Assembly (NCBI GenBank): GCA_030848705.1 | Contig: JAUIZM010000012.1 | Location: forward strand, 863,001 to 927,000 | DNA length: 64,000 nucleotides | Direction of reading: 5' to 3' | Origin: Heracleum sosnowskyi | Taxonomy: Eukaryota > Streptophyta > Magnoliopsida > Apiales > Apiaceae | Part shown: piece after piece, positions 12,150 through 24,019 of the stretch | Numbering within the stretch: position 1 is the first letter of the stretch | Layout of the letters: each line of letters opens with the position of its first letter | Program-made: the position numbers and the translations under genes | Notes under the pieces: model-generated | What the model saw: the letters and a program-made list of their open reading frames with translations, nothing else | Told to the model about the DNA's origin: nothing | The model's database searches: none

Positions 12150-12539
12150 TGATGGCCATATGTTTCTCCGAAGGAGCCGTAGAGATCATACGACCATTAT
12201 CGGAAGATTTGGAATGTTTCTGTCTTTGTTTTTCTCTGTCCCCTCTCTCTCTTTCTGGCCGCTTGTATTTATCCTCCTCCCCCCTTGTGCCAGCTCCTCT
12301 CCGCTAGTTTCAATGACTCTCCAGAGCTATATGGTCAGGTGGCAGTTCAAGGAAACCATCATGGACAGGTGGTCATGTGCATGTATGACAGCAGAGATGG
12401 GTGACGTGGGTCTACAAAGTTGTAATAATAGTCTAGGTGGAGCTGTGGGACCATTGACGTGGCTACGGGAAATCCTGTAAGCCGTAGGTAACAAGGCCGT
12501 AGGTACCAGGCCCGTAGTAATGACTTTTATGATCCATCA
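12150..12539 (-). repeat. 3' LTR of the LARD-like element
   Basis: 390 bp, TG...CA. It differs from the right LTR at only a handful of positions. Its U3 end carries GCCGTAG at 12481, 12496 and 12511 (exact 15-bp spacing), with further copies near 12176 and, inverted, near 12463. Confidence 0.92.
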
Positions 12540-13547
12540 TTTGCCCCCAAAATCAAGTGTAACCTTTAGGTTACAATGGAAACACACTGTAACTTGTGAC
12601 GTGCTTTGAAAACTTTATAGTTTATGCTTTACGGGAATACTTGACAATTAACATATTCATAGAAGTAGTTTTGCTACTACTACTCTCTTCTTACTTTCAT
12701 TTACCGAGTGCATAAAATAATATGCATTTTCTACGTATATTTGGAAGAACCTAATAATAATTTAGCACTCTGTTTGTTAGCAGTGACCGAAATGATACTT
12801 ATAATCATCACATTATCTAGATAGATAATGTTGTAGCTGTTCAGTGGGATATAATCACTGTATATTGAATGACTATTGGAACTTGCTCCAGACATACATA
12901 AAGCATCTTTTGTTTGAGGTTCCTGAAAGGCTTGATGGTTATAGCAGTTAGTTTTAAAGGCTTGACTTCGCTGAATTGAGTCTAGCTCTCTGTAGACCGT
13001 AAAGGCCTGGATGATATGGTGCCTTAGTTATTAAATACTAGAGGTTGTACTTGCTAGATCCGTAGACATATCAACATAAAATTTCTCCAGTGATACATTT
13101 GGCAAATAACGAAAAGCGTAAAGATTTTGAACAAAATTTCATGTTAACCATACAAACACGGTGAGAAGAATACTCCAGTATGCAATGATAGATATATTTG
13201 GTATATTAGCAGGAGTCTATGATCTTTAAAGTCTAAACGAAATATCATCAGCATATTCGGTGCATTTAAGTACGCTTACGAGAGATCTTAATTCTCATGT
13301 ACTATAAGCCAATGCACGCTCAAAGCATTAGCTAGTGATCCTCGAGTAATAATTTTCATGAATATTTGGACCATTTTGTTTTGGACAAAATTTTAAATTG
13401 TGTAAATTTAAGTTTGTTGAACTTGAATTAAAGGAATATTAACTTGTGTGTACCTTTGCCAAGGTGGAGTGACATACTTCGAGCAAGATTCACTTGATTA
13501 ATTTTTGCTCAGTAATGTTGGTGTAAAACCAATATCCAAGCTCACTC

Positions 13548-13815
13548 AATCGTGTCACCCAATATCGACGATGTACTAATGCTGTGGTAGATCCTTGAAT
13601 GTAGTTAGTGGATCCTTGGATGTAGTTGGAACCTCGTTTATCCCCAAAATTATGGTGTAATCTTTAGGTTACAGCTGAGCAAAAATTAATCGTGTCACCC
13701 AATATCGACGATGTACTAATGCTGTGGTAGATCCTTGAATGTAGTTAGTGGATCCTTGGATGTAGTTGGAACCTCGTTTATCCCCAAAATTATGGTGTAA
13801 TCTTTAGGTTACAGT
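13548..13815. repeat. 140-bp tandem duplication in the LARD interior
   Basis: The block beginning CGTGTCACCC at 13551 recurs at 13691 and is almost identical throughout. Each copy ends with a CCCCAAAAT...TTTAGGTTACA stretch that also occurs beside the left LTR at 12543-12578, so the purine-tract region has been copied inward. Confidence 0.85.
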
Positions 13816-13949
13816 AATGTAGGTATACTTAGCGCAAGAGATTATTGGGTCGTAGCCAAAGGGGATACTCTCTGTTTTTTTTTTTTGTTTTTCAAAAATT
13901 TTGCAAGCACTTGTATTTTTCCTGTTTTGACAGGTCACTGTAACTGATT

Positions 13950-14735
13950 CACGTCGTAGCCTCATAAGAGCTACCGAATATATACTGATGTACTTTGAAT
14001 ACAGAGAATCAAAATGGATGAGCAATAAATTGCCCCTGTCTTCACAGGAAATTGGAACCGATTCATGCCATGGCTTTTTACGGGCCATATATACTAGCTT
14101 TTGAATGAACGGGTGTTTTACTGGAACCGGTTCATGCCGTAGCTTCTTACGGGCTACATATATTGGCTTTTGAACGAACAGGTGTTTTACTGGAAGTCAA
14201 TCCATGCCGTAGCTTCTGAGGGGCTACATATATTGGCTATTGAATGGAAAGACTACCCGACCATGCCCATAGCCATCATGGGGCTAGATTTGCGGGCTTT
14301 TGAATGGTGGGGTTAATAGGATCCTTATATAAGAAAGGCATGGCCTCACATTGTAAGGCTAGGATGCAAATTGCACACAAATTATATTTAAACACAGATG
14401 CATTCATATTCATGATTTACATAGCACATCGGCTTCATATCTAGACCGTAGCTTCTTACGGGCTACACATATTGGCTTCTATATACAAACACAGTTCAAG
14501 GCCTTTATACAAAAGGCTCAGTATTAAATATTTGTACGATACCACGCCATAGCCGGAAGGATGCTATATTCATTGGCTTTTTAATAGAGAGAGATTATGA
14601 CGTCTTATAGACCTAAGGCAAGGAGAAATAATATTTTCGTAGCTCTGTGAATACTCAGACATTGGGATTCTTTATAAGAAGTATTCTAGGCAGATATTAC
14701 TTTAAGTGATCAACCTAAACCGTAGCCGTAGGGAG
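13950..14735. repeat. Hairpin-bearing repeat array (CCGTAG...TACGG units)
   Basis: About eight copies of a stem such as CCGTA-gcttct-TACGG followed by GCTACATATATTGGCTT occur near 13953, 14068, 14136, 14206, 14265, 14445, 14546 and 14718. The middle four are spaced 59-70 bp. The core hexamer CCGTAG is the one repeated in the LTR. The stems vary with partly compensating changes (for example CCATGG...ACGGGCCAT). Confidence 0.75.
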
Positions 14736-14848
14736 GTCACATATAATGGTTTTCTGATGAATTAATTTGTTCTTTTCGACAAAAGAATTCAAAATTGATC
14801 ACACACAGAGAGGGGGATTTTTAGGTCTAGCATTGTAATTATCTAGTC

Positions 14849-15414
14849 CTAATTTGTTTCTAAAACTTCAATAAACAGAATATATAGTCCCAAACGTAAA
14901 ATAAGGCAGGTTGCAAGAGTGGTACCTGGAAAAGTGCGGAAGTGTTGATATAAGTAGAACAAGATCAGCTTCAGGGAGGTCAAGGGGATGATGTCTGCTA
15001 AAACGGGACTTCGGGATATATATTTAAGAGCGGCATGAAGCATTTCTGGTAAATTGTGGATGAAGCAAAGCCTTATTTTTGCAGCATATGAAGTCATGAA
15101 TTTGTTTGAGAAGTTGTAGTCGTATGCCGCGAATTTGTTTGCTTACAAGCCACTTCTCCTTCAATATATTCGTTGCACTTGAGTATCTGTTGATTCTGGA
15201 AAGAAACGAACCTGGATCCTCTTGAACACCTAATATTAAAAATGTGGAAGTGGCTGAATATTTCAACTCTGCAAGTAATTGTGCATACCCAGTTAATCTC
15301 ACAAATTGATACTTGATGGTTCCCAGACACGTTTTGACTTGGACCATAAGTGAAAACTATACGTAGGGGATCGAAGACACAGTTGTTGGTCATATTTGGT
15401 TTTATAACCTCCAT
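14849..15414 (-). pseudogene. Overlapping open frames, possible captured sequence
   Basis: Minus-strand frames of 82-107 codons overlap in this stretch of the LARD-like interior. They show no gag, protease, integrase or RT motif, and I do not recognise them. Base composition is less AT-rich than the flanks. They may be part of the same captured stretch as 15767-16117, in which case introns or frameshifts separate them. Confidence 0.25.
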
Positions 15415-15766
15415 CAGATGTCTCTCAATTAATTGAGAAACTCCCTTTGCAATAATTTAATCGACTTCAAGCACCAAACCCATTGTTTTCATCTTCATCG
15501 CCAATGCAACTTTTGATTCCAGCTTTTCAGTGAGATATATAGCTAGATTCCAAACACCAGAAAGTATGCAGCCTCTATAAAGTGATTATCCTTTAAGCAC
15601 TTATGGTGCCGAGTCCTACATGTCGCCCCTACACACTTCCCAGCTGCTGAGAATCAGAGTGCTATCCTCGACAAAAGTTTGAACCTCAGGACAATTGTCA
15701 CATGTTTCATACAATTTTCAGAATCAAGTATCCTGCCAAAATAAAATTTCGAAATCTCGAGTCCTT

Positions 15767-16117
15767 TCATGTTGTTAAATCCTGAAACCCTGGCTCTTTC
15801 GAACTCGCCCCTTCCACATTCATTTTTTGGTGCACTGTCTGATTAAACGATAATTCTTCAGTATAACATGCTAAGTAAGGAACGATAGAGAACTTGCACG
15901 TCTCCTTGCACAGTAACTCATCAGGACATCGAGAAGCCTTGATTCGAATGAAAACCATTTTTGGCTCAGTAATATTATCAAACACTTCCCAAGTAATATT
16001 AACTTCACTCCATTTAACATATCCACTGATCAATACGTGTGCAGAGCAAGTATTTGACATATCAGAGCAATACTCAATACCATCAGCAGCAAGCCTAAAT
16101 AGAGGATTCGGTTCCAT
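15767..16117 (-). CDS. Unrecognised cysteine-rich 116-aa ORF in the LARD-like element
   Basis: It starts about 180 bp inside the primer site, where gag would begin in an autonomous element, but has no gag features. It has six cysteines, four of them clustered in CPDELLCKETCKFS and PYLACY. A pyrimidine-rich stretch and a TTGGCAG acceptor-like site follow downstream, near 15730-15750. It may be a transduplicated host gene fragment of a secreted or receptor type, but no family can be named. Whether it is translated is unknown. Confidence 0.3.
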   Translation of the reverse strand: MEPNPLFRLAADGIEYCSDMSNTCSAHVLISGYVKWSEVNITWEVFDNITEPKMVFIRIKASRCPDELLCKETCKFSIVPYLACYTEELSFNQTVHQKMNVEGASSKEPGFQDLTT

Positions 16118-16295
16118 TCTTCCTATGCTGATTAGCTACTCTTGATAATAACCACACATCGCTAGTTCAATACACGAACTAAGAGATACTGTTGAGAAGC
16201 ACCCAGAAAAAGTTTGAGCCCTACATGAGGAAGATATCAATCGAACATGATGTCGTTGTAGGCAGGGAAGTACTGTCCCCGACGGCGGCGCCAAA

Positions 16296-16684
16296 TGATG
16301 GCCATATGTTTCTCCGAAGGAGCCGTAGAGATCATACGACCATTATCGGAAGATTTGGAATGTTTCTGTCTTTGTTTTTCTCTGTCCCCTCTCTCTCTTT
16401 CTGGCCGCTTGTATTTATCCTCCCCCCCCTTGTGCCAGCTCCTCTCCGCTAGTTTCAATGACTCTCCAGAGCTATATGGTCAGGTGGCAGTTCAAGGAAA
16501 CCATCAAGGACAGGTGGTCATGTGCATGTATGACAGCAGAGAGGGGTGACGTGGGTCTACAAAGTTGTAATAATAGTCTAGGTGGAGCTGTGGGACCATT
16601 GACGTGGCTACGGGAAATCCTGTAAGCCGTAGGTAACAAGGCCGTAGGTACCAGGCCCATAGTAATGACTTTTATGATCCATCA
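16296..16684 (-). repeat. 5' LTR of the LARD-like element
   Basis: 389 bp and near-identical to 12150-12539. Differences seen include a C-run length change, two substitutions in the middle and one in the third GCCGTAG copy (GCCCATAG). Confidence 0.92.
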
Positions 16685-16689
16685 ATCTA

Positions 16690-18195
16690 CATCCCTGTCA
16701 CATTGCTTTTGCTGATCCTTTGCACATAAGGTATGTTATATCAGTTAACATTGTTCATAAATTTACTCGGTTAAACTAGAAAGAGTTATACATTGAAAAA
16801 TAGTATGTTTACAGTTGTATAGGGGTTCAATGGTTTTTTTGATCGGGTAGCTGATAAATTTTTTAAGTTGATGTAAATAGCAAGGCGTGAATTGGTAGAT
16901 ATGTTGAGTTCAAGCAATTAAATGTTTAATTATTTTTGTTTTTTCGTGATTGGGGTTATGGATATATAGAGTAAGCCAGCAGGTCAGTTTATATTGCATT
17001 GTTCTAGATTAGAGTTTTAATATGTGATGAATGAATATTAATATATTTGCCTCTCTATGGGTTCTCTATAGAAGGTATACGTTTCCTGATGCACATTAAT
17101 TATTATATGTCATGGACTTGCAGTTGAGTGCCACTTTCATACTTTTACATAGATATAATTCTAATAGACCTGGTAGCAGTAATCATTAACAGATGGCAGT
17201 ACGTGATGCACTCTGAAATCTGCACTTGATGAGGAAATGTCAAAGTCTTAATTATGGGAGGAGGTACAATATCTTTACTTCTTTACTGAGGTTGCTTCTC
17301 AATCTTTACTTCTTTTTGATATAAACTTCGGTTCTTTTATCTTACTGTTTGTGACGTATGATCTGTCATCAAATTTTGACGGGATTCTCTCCTGTCTTTT
17401 TCCTTTTCCTATATGTTTTTGACCATGTAATATGATTTCTGTAGGCTGGCTTTACTGGAATTGCAGTTGGTCCTGCCTACCATAGTTTGAAGATGTTAAT
17501 GACATTTAATTTATCAATGCAGGTTATATTTCTACGTCCCATGTCATTTCAATGTTTGTTTACGCTCCAGACTATTCTCAGCCTTTCGGTTACTGATATC
17601 TATTCTATTGTACATATAAATGCTGCAAATTGCAACTTCCTATTCAGTGTAAAAACACGTATTTGTCCTTACAGCCTGAAAGCTCTGTTTTAATAACACA
17701 AAATCCTCTGCATGTATTCTGTAACTCCCGATCTCTACATTTTCGACCATTAATCGCCATTTGTGTTATGCTTGGGAGATCGGAAGACTTTAGGATTTCC
17801 GCAAATCGAACCCTGTGTTTACTTTGCAACTGTAAGAGACCAATCTTATTCTGTTTTATTCGAGTGTGATTAAGAAAGTGTATACGTATCTGTCTATTGA
17901 TTTGATTTTTGAGCTATTTACTTAACAATTTGTAGAGTACAGTTATTGTAAGGCTTTGGGGCTGTTCCTTGCATCTCTAAAGTGCATTTGAATGGGTATA
18001 AACTGCAAGAAACTTTATGTACATGGTTGCCGTCTTGCCGGACATTTTAATTCACATGGATTTATAGTTCCGAGGACATGTTTTTGAGTATTTTAGGAAG
18101 AAGAGGTGCTCTGTTTAACAAGTACAAAGATGATACTCCCAAATTTGCAGATCGAGATTTTGGGTAACTATTGTCGTACATAGAAGTCTGGCAAT
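16690..18195 (+). pseudogene. Decayed module, copy beta, right part
   Basis: It continues the module interrupted by the LTR element. 17040-17200 matches about 7180-7340, 17330-17960 matches 7660-8290, and the last exon-like piece near 18095-18160 (GALFNKYKDDTPKFADRDFG) matches 9087-9150. No continuous reading frame. Confidence 0.45.
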
Positions 18196-18892
18196 AGTTT
18201 AACTATAACCGCTGTAACCTAGTTTCAAGGAATTTTAAGTTACGCTGCAACTACAAAACCTATAAAACAAAGAGGCCAAAGTAATCAATAATACTCGTAT
18301 CCCACGTCTTCCTATACTCTAAAAGAAATTTCATGAGTGGGTTGATTAGAGACGAGGCTACATAATGGCCAAAGGTGGCCATATCCCCCTAGGGTTGTGC
18401 TAATGTAACTTATGTAGTATGTTTTTTATTTTTACTATATAATAACATGATTTTATATTTTTGGCCGGTGTTGAATGTAAAATTGGTTTATTAAAATCAT
18501 AAAAAAAAACTTCAGTTGTAATATTTATGTATCTATTAGAAGATTATAATTAAACAGATTACTAGATAATTTTTTAGTATCAATAAATTATTAAAAAAAT
18601 CATATTTTTATTATTTTAATTTGATCGATAAGAAGATTTAAATCTTTTATCTCGACCTAAGAACCTTACTAATAATCAATTATGGCACATTTTTTATATT
18701 TTATTATTAATATATACACTATTTTCTATAATATTTTCATTTAAATTTGAAATTGGCACCCTCCTATTCAAGTCCTGACTGCGTCTGTGAATTTGATACG
18801 GACCTGACCATTCTCACTAGTCATATTTCCTGTATATGAACTAAGTAACGAACTAACGATGCCCACAATCCCATCCTTGATGTTTGTGGGAA

Positions 18893-18960
18893 GCCCATGG
18901 TCCATTATCGCAATAACGGTGCGGGAAGCCCACAGTCCATTATCGCAATAACGGGGAGGC
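18893..18960. repeat. Short tandem duplication (about 35 bp)
   Basis: GGAAGCCCA followed by GTCCATTATCGCAATAACGG occurs twice. The remaining 18196-20144 shows no gene: it is AT-rich, with a (TAT)n microsatellite near 19597-19617 and a GC-richer patch at 19730-19950 that I cannot assign. Confidence 0.7.
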
Positions 18961-20144
18961 TCCTGGTAAATTATATCTTATTATATAATAAGAGTAAGAG
19001 AAATAATTAAGGAATACTACCATAAATTAAGGGTTCGACTCTCACTAACAACATATTTAAGTTAATATTTATAACTAAATATAATAATAAAAATTTAAGA
19101 TCAAATCTTACGCATATTAAAATTTAATGTTTGAGAACGTAAAAATTTTCATTACCAAGATAACATTATATAATTATGTGTACATAACAGTTCTAAATAA
19201 TTTTTAAAAGTTAGGTCATTCGCAAAACGATGAACTAACTATATGTACACGTACAAGCACTATCTTTAAAAGATAGTCCTTTCTCTTCAAAAGAAGCAAA
19301 ACACAGCCAAAAGGTCGTGTACATTTTTTTTAATACCTGGCCACCTCGGTAATTTGCTTACGCATGTAATTTGTGTTAAATTTGAAGAAAATAAATTCAT
19401 GTTATAACGAAAAAGGTTAAAAGAATTCATGCAATTATAATGCAATTATAAGAGAAAATGCTTCAAATGCCCATATTTGAAACTACATGGTCCTATATAT
19501 CATTTTCTAGTTTTGTGGCCCATTCTACCTACTGAATACGTTACATCGTCCAACGTATCTACCACAATTAATTTGTCTAAACAAAATTGTTGCCTCTATT
19601 ATTATTATTATTATTCTACACCATCTCAAGTATTGCAATTGAGTCTTGTTTGTTTTTCACATATCTCGGGCATATTCGACCTTTATGTCTTATAGAATTT
19701 TTCTCTTCTTTACCACTCGATTTTCGATTGTTTCCTCCCCTCTCCGGCCGCCGCTGTCACCACCAGCTTCTTATCTCAATCTCTCAGCGCCGACAGTTCG
19801 ACGAAAATACAGTCTTCCACCTCTGTATTAGAGTAATACAGAAGTGGGCGTAGTGTATCACATGGACTCTGAAGATGGTGTATCGTATCTGTATAATACG
19901 GAGCACGAATTGACGGAACACCATGATACGAGTACGAATTAACGTATTAGAGGGGTATATCGGGCCATGTTTCTATTTTGAGGCATTATGGGCAATTTTC
20001 TTTTTAAAATGGTTAAACAGGGCCATCACCCCAATTAAAAAGTGTAAAAAAAGGTCAAATTAATTTTTTACTTTTGCATGCTATAAATCCAAATTCTTTA
20101 TAAAATAAAGTGTTACAAATTATATCTCATTAATATATTCATAT

Positions 20145-21392
20145 TCTTATATATTATAAGCGTAAAAGTGATTTTATCCGGAATTTGATAATCATGACAT
20201 ATGTACCGACTATTATATCTTGAAGTGGATAAATGGAACAGTTGAATTTGATATTTCAAAGTTCATTTGCTTATGACTAAAACCATATCCAAAGAGTAAA
20301 AAGTATTTTTAATAATTTAAATTAAACATAAGTAAATTTTCTAAATTGAATAAAATTTTCAATATAAAAATTTGTAACTTATCTTTTCTATTGAGGTAGT
20401 TGCAATTGAATAGTAATTGTTAAATTATCATTAAATTGAAGATTAATTTGTGAATTTCTGATAGATAAAATCGTCTAAATCTAATTGTTAGAACTCAAAT
20501 AATAACATGATTGTATAAAGCTTAATAAACACAAATTTTTAATTCATTTTAGCTCTAATTATTTTTTTGTAATTCTTTTAAATTTAGGAATTATTCATTT
20601 TCTTCAATAAAATATCTAAATTTATTTAATAAAAATCCATTTTAATACGAAATGTATTTAACATGAGAAAATAATATATATTATTTCAATTATTTATCAA
20701 ACAAAATTAATAAAGTATTATTTATTATTAAATAATAATTTATTCACTTATTATGAAAAAAATTAATCTGAGAACAACTTAGCTATTAAAATAGTGATCC
20801 AATTTTTTTTTAAAAAAATTATGTTTTATTATATAATAATACCAACATAGATAATAAGTGAGTACTACTATAGAAGATCAAGAGTTCAATTCATATCTAT
20901 AACATATTAAATAAAAAATATTATATATTGATATTTATAGCTATACTAAAACTAAAAAGACAATTATAATAATGATTAAGATAAATAATTTAAAAGTATT
21001 ATCAAAGGTCAATGGTTCAAAACTGATTGACCACATATTTAAATTTAATATTTAAAAATCCAAATATACAAATATAGATTAAAAGTTCGAATCACATAAA
21101 CAACCTGTAACATATGATATTTATAATTCCAAAATAACTAACATTATATTAAATTTGAAGATCGTCAATGATATGTTAATATCTAAAACTTATATTATTA
21201 GGTTTAAGAACAACAAAAAATATAAAATTTAATTTTACTTAATATTTATATTATTTGTTCCAAAATATTGTTAAGGTATACATTTTAATCCAAAAATTGT
21301 TAAAAAAAATATATAAAAACAAATGAATAAATATTTATACTAATGTTTAGTTAATAAATATATATATATAAGAACCCCGGGCAATAAGCTAG
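20145..21392 (+). mobile_element. Helitron-like element, about 1.25 kb, degenerate 3' end
   Basis: The 5' end TCTTATATATTATAAGCGTAAAA closely resembles that of 27316-28572. The 3' end is AATAAGCTAG followed by T at 21393. The usual hairpin is reduced to CCCCGGG just upstream. Length (1248 bp) is close to the second copy (1257 bp). No ORF of note; non-autonomous. Confidence 0.5.
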
Positions 21393-22759
21393 TAGTAGTA
21401 ATTGTGTATTAGAATTTAATATTTTAATTTAAAATTGCAAATTATTTTCAAATCATAAATTCAAAATCGATTTCGATGTCGATTTTGAGTAATGGTCACA
21501 TTCTGTGGCAGTCTGACATGTCATATGAGGTGGCACATTGGTCTCACTAGGTCATTGCACGTAATCAAGTGGAGCTGAATTGACTTATTTTTAATTACAA
21601 CTTGCGAATTGCGATTACAAGTTTACAACCATGTTTCAACCTATGGAAATACAGGTGCTAGGACTTGGTATTAATTTATTTATTTTTAATCGATTTGGTG
21701 CTATTTATTTGATTTTTAATTTTCTTTATCTTCCCATTTTGGAGGTGGTGAACTCCAATTTTTTCCGACGATAAAATATTAAGAGAATAATTGTGTTTTT
21801 TTTTATAAATTCATCGGTCTTATGTGAACTTAAGTGGTTAATTTATTTTTGATAAAAACGAAATAACTTATGCATAGGCAGTTTTATCATACATTCGGAA
21901 TTAAGTTTTAAAATCCTATAATTAAGAGGAGAATTGATATGTACTATTCTATAGCTTGTACTAGTTAATAAAATCGCGTTTCTAGATGACCTTAAAAATA
22001 TACTTTGATGAACAAGCCTGTTGCATATAAATGTTGTTGTTATATTTGAATTTTATTTTCATTTCTGTTAATTAAATTAAAATATCAAGATTCAAAAGGC
22101 TAAATTTAATTCGATCTCTGATTCGGGATCATATACTAAAATGAGGGTAAACCAGCTATGTAATATCTCTACCAACTGGCCCTTCATCCAACTTGGTGTA
22201 AAATTGAAGATATTTGTAAAACAATAGAAAAATTCCGGATATAAATGTGATTAAGACGTAATAAAAATGCCTAATATATGTACACATATGGTGATGGGGG
22301 CGGTCTTGAATTTTGAAGGGCCTTAGTCAAAATTATATTTTGGGACCCTAACGTACATAAACTTAGCATATTTTATATATTTGTATAAAAGAAATTCAAA
22401 AAAATTGGGACCTTTCAGCGTTAGGGTCCTAGTCACAAGACTTGTTCGCCTATAATCCGGGTCACTCTATACAATGATTTTATATGCAATTATGCATGCA
22501 GATGGTTAAAATTATTTTAGTTATTCTTCATTTATTTGCTCAAGTTATTTAAAAATAGAGAGTAAGATGACTAAATTGAGTAAGGTGAGTAAGGTGTTGC
22601 ATGTTGTTACATGTTGTTAACTACATATTATCTGAAATTAGCTTTAAACCGTATGAGATTTTTTATAAATTTTTTTTATAATTTTTTTTATATTATATTA
22701 ACTTATTTTTTAAGAACATGATCGCTTTATATTAGATTTGATTTTGTTTCATTATTTTT
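21393..22759. other. Intergenic, no gene seen
   Basis: AT-rich with no ORF of note. 22285-22430 contains GGGCCTTAGTC and GGGTCCTAGTC stretches in inverted relation, which may be an old MITE or hAT-like remnant. I could not define its ends. Confidence 0.5.
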
Positions 22760-23260
22760 TTAAAAAATTGCAAAATAATGTTTACCTATTCCTTTAAATT
22801 GAGTCAGAGGGACTTTCTGAGTCTGAGTTTGTTGATTAATGGGCTCCAGGCCTCGAACATAAGGAGGCACATATGATTCGTGATACAGTGGATTGTGACC
22901 ATTACTCTCAATGGGGGGTCGTGGAGGCATTCCATAAGGTGGCATACCCAAAGTTTGATTCGTGTATTGAGGAAGATCAGTAGTATGAAGTTGAAGGCCT
23001 CGAGGCGCATCCAAAATCACTTGAGAGGATGTGATTGGTTGATGATGAGTCATCTCTTGAGTTTGGGGGTTGGCTCCATGAACCACCATCTGCATGGGAT
23101 TCGTTCCTTCAACTGAGATTGGGATCTCTGGTCCTTGAGTAGTGGTGAGCGGGATATTCGTCTCTTGAGTACCAGTAGTTGGTGGTGGCTAACTTCCTGT
23201 TGTTTGAACACCAGAAGTTGATGGTGGATCACGTGAAGTTCTTCATGTGTTTGCCATGGT
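22760..23260 (-). pseudogene. Truncated gypsy-type gag leader
   Basis: It lies directly inside the primer site of the adjoining LTR. The first ATG meets a stop after four codons. Further on, a 111-codon frame (22760-23095) rich in Pro, Gln and His reads LGMPPYGMPPRPP, typical of gypsy gag N-termini. The left end stops abruptly in AT-rich DNA, so the rest of the element is lost. Confidence 0.55.
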
Positions 23261-23274
23261 TGATGTTCTTTTCC

Positions 23275-23290
23275 CACAGATGGCGCCAAA
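23275..23290 (-). other. Primer binding site of the truncated gypsy element
   Basis: The reverse strand reads TGGCGCCATCTGTGGG immediately next to the LTR, of the type used by Tat/Ogre/Athila-like gypsy elements. Confidence 0.7.
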
Positions 23291-24019
23291 TGTTGTGGAA
23301 TAAGAACTGTATCTTTGAATTCAATGCTAGGGCTAGAGAGATTCGAGCTTTAATGGTTGTTCTCGTATTTCGTGGCTAACTCTGCCCTCACAAGATGCCT
23401 ACGTATCTCAATTCGTAATTGAGAATCAAGCCAAAAACGTAGTTCTTGGTGTTGCCCTCGGGGCTATGGCGGCAGGGGCACACCAAGGACGTAGTGACTT
23501 GTATGTCCTTATTCGAGGATGAAGTCTAAAACGTAGTTCTGAGATGAGGGGTCAGACCCTTTATATAGGCGTTTAGAAGCCTAGTGCATAAGTATTGATT
23601 TCCTTGAAGTATAAATCTTATTATTGACGATGGATAAGTATTATCACTTCCTTAAAGGATAAATCTTATCATTGACGGTGGATAAGTATTATCACTTTTT
23701 TGAAGGATAAGTCTTATTATTGACGGTGGATAAGTATTATCACTTCCTTGAAGGATAAGTCTTATCCTTGACTGTGGATAAGGATTAATTTTAGATCCTT
23801 CCTTGTAGGAGTTGTTTCCATATCATAACGGACTTGTATTAAAACAAGCCCACTTGTATTAGAACAAGCCTGTATTGGAAATCTCCTAATAAAGGTTATA
23901 CTTCTAGCCCAAATATTAATTACGAAATTAATATTTAATTAGAGTTTCGGGCCTTATTTATGGACCATCTAGGTTTAATTAATGCAATATTAATTATGTC
24001 TTTAGGGTTATTTTTAACA
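23291..24019 (-). repeat. 5' LTR of the truncated gypsy element
   Basis: 729 bp, beginning TGTTGTGG and ending TTTTTAACA on the plus strand, with the primer site abutting its left edge. No partner LTR is present in the window. It contains the 48-bp array at 23590-23780. Confidence 0.7.
23590..23780. repeat. 48-bp tandem array in the gypsy LTR (4 units)
   Basis: Four units begin AAGTATT. Each includes GGATAA(A/G)TCTTAT and TGACGGTGGAT. The array lies within the presumed U3. Confidence 0.85.

Larger units (their letters stand above)
12150..16684 (-). mobile_element. Non-coding LTR retrotransposon (LARD-like), 4.5 kb
   Basis: Direct LTRs at 12150-12539 and 16296-16684 begin TGATGG and end CCATCA. 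They are flanked by the 5-bp duplication ATCTA (12145-12149, 16685-16689). The paralogue at 7011-7030 shows the uninserted sequence. A purine tract (reverse complement of tttgcccccaaaa) lies beside the left LTR, and a primer site TGGCGCCGCCGTCGGGGA (reverse strand) lies beside the right LTR. Transcription is therefore on the minus strand and priming resembles that of gypsy-type elements using tRNA-Asp. The interior of about 3.76 kb has no gag or pol, so movement would need another element's enzymes. Confidence 0.9.

Noticed and set aside
12127..12480. ORF of 117 codons, and similar ones at 16192-16549
   Set aside because: They lie within the LTRs of the LARD-like element and cross its edge; there are no protein features.
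19460..19860. Overlapping plus-strand ORFs of 61-88 codons as a host gene
   Set aside because: They include a (TAT)n microsatellite and low-complexity Tyr/Leu runs, with no conserved domain or supported splice pattern.
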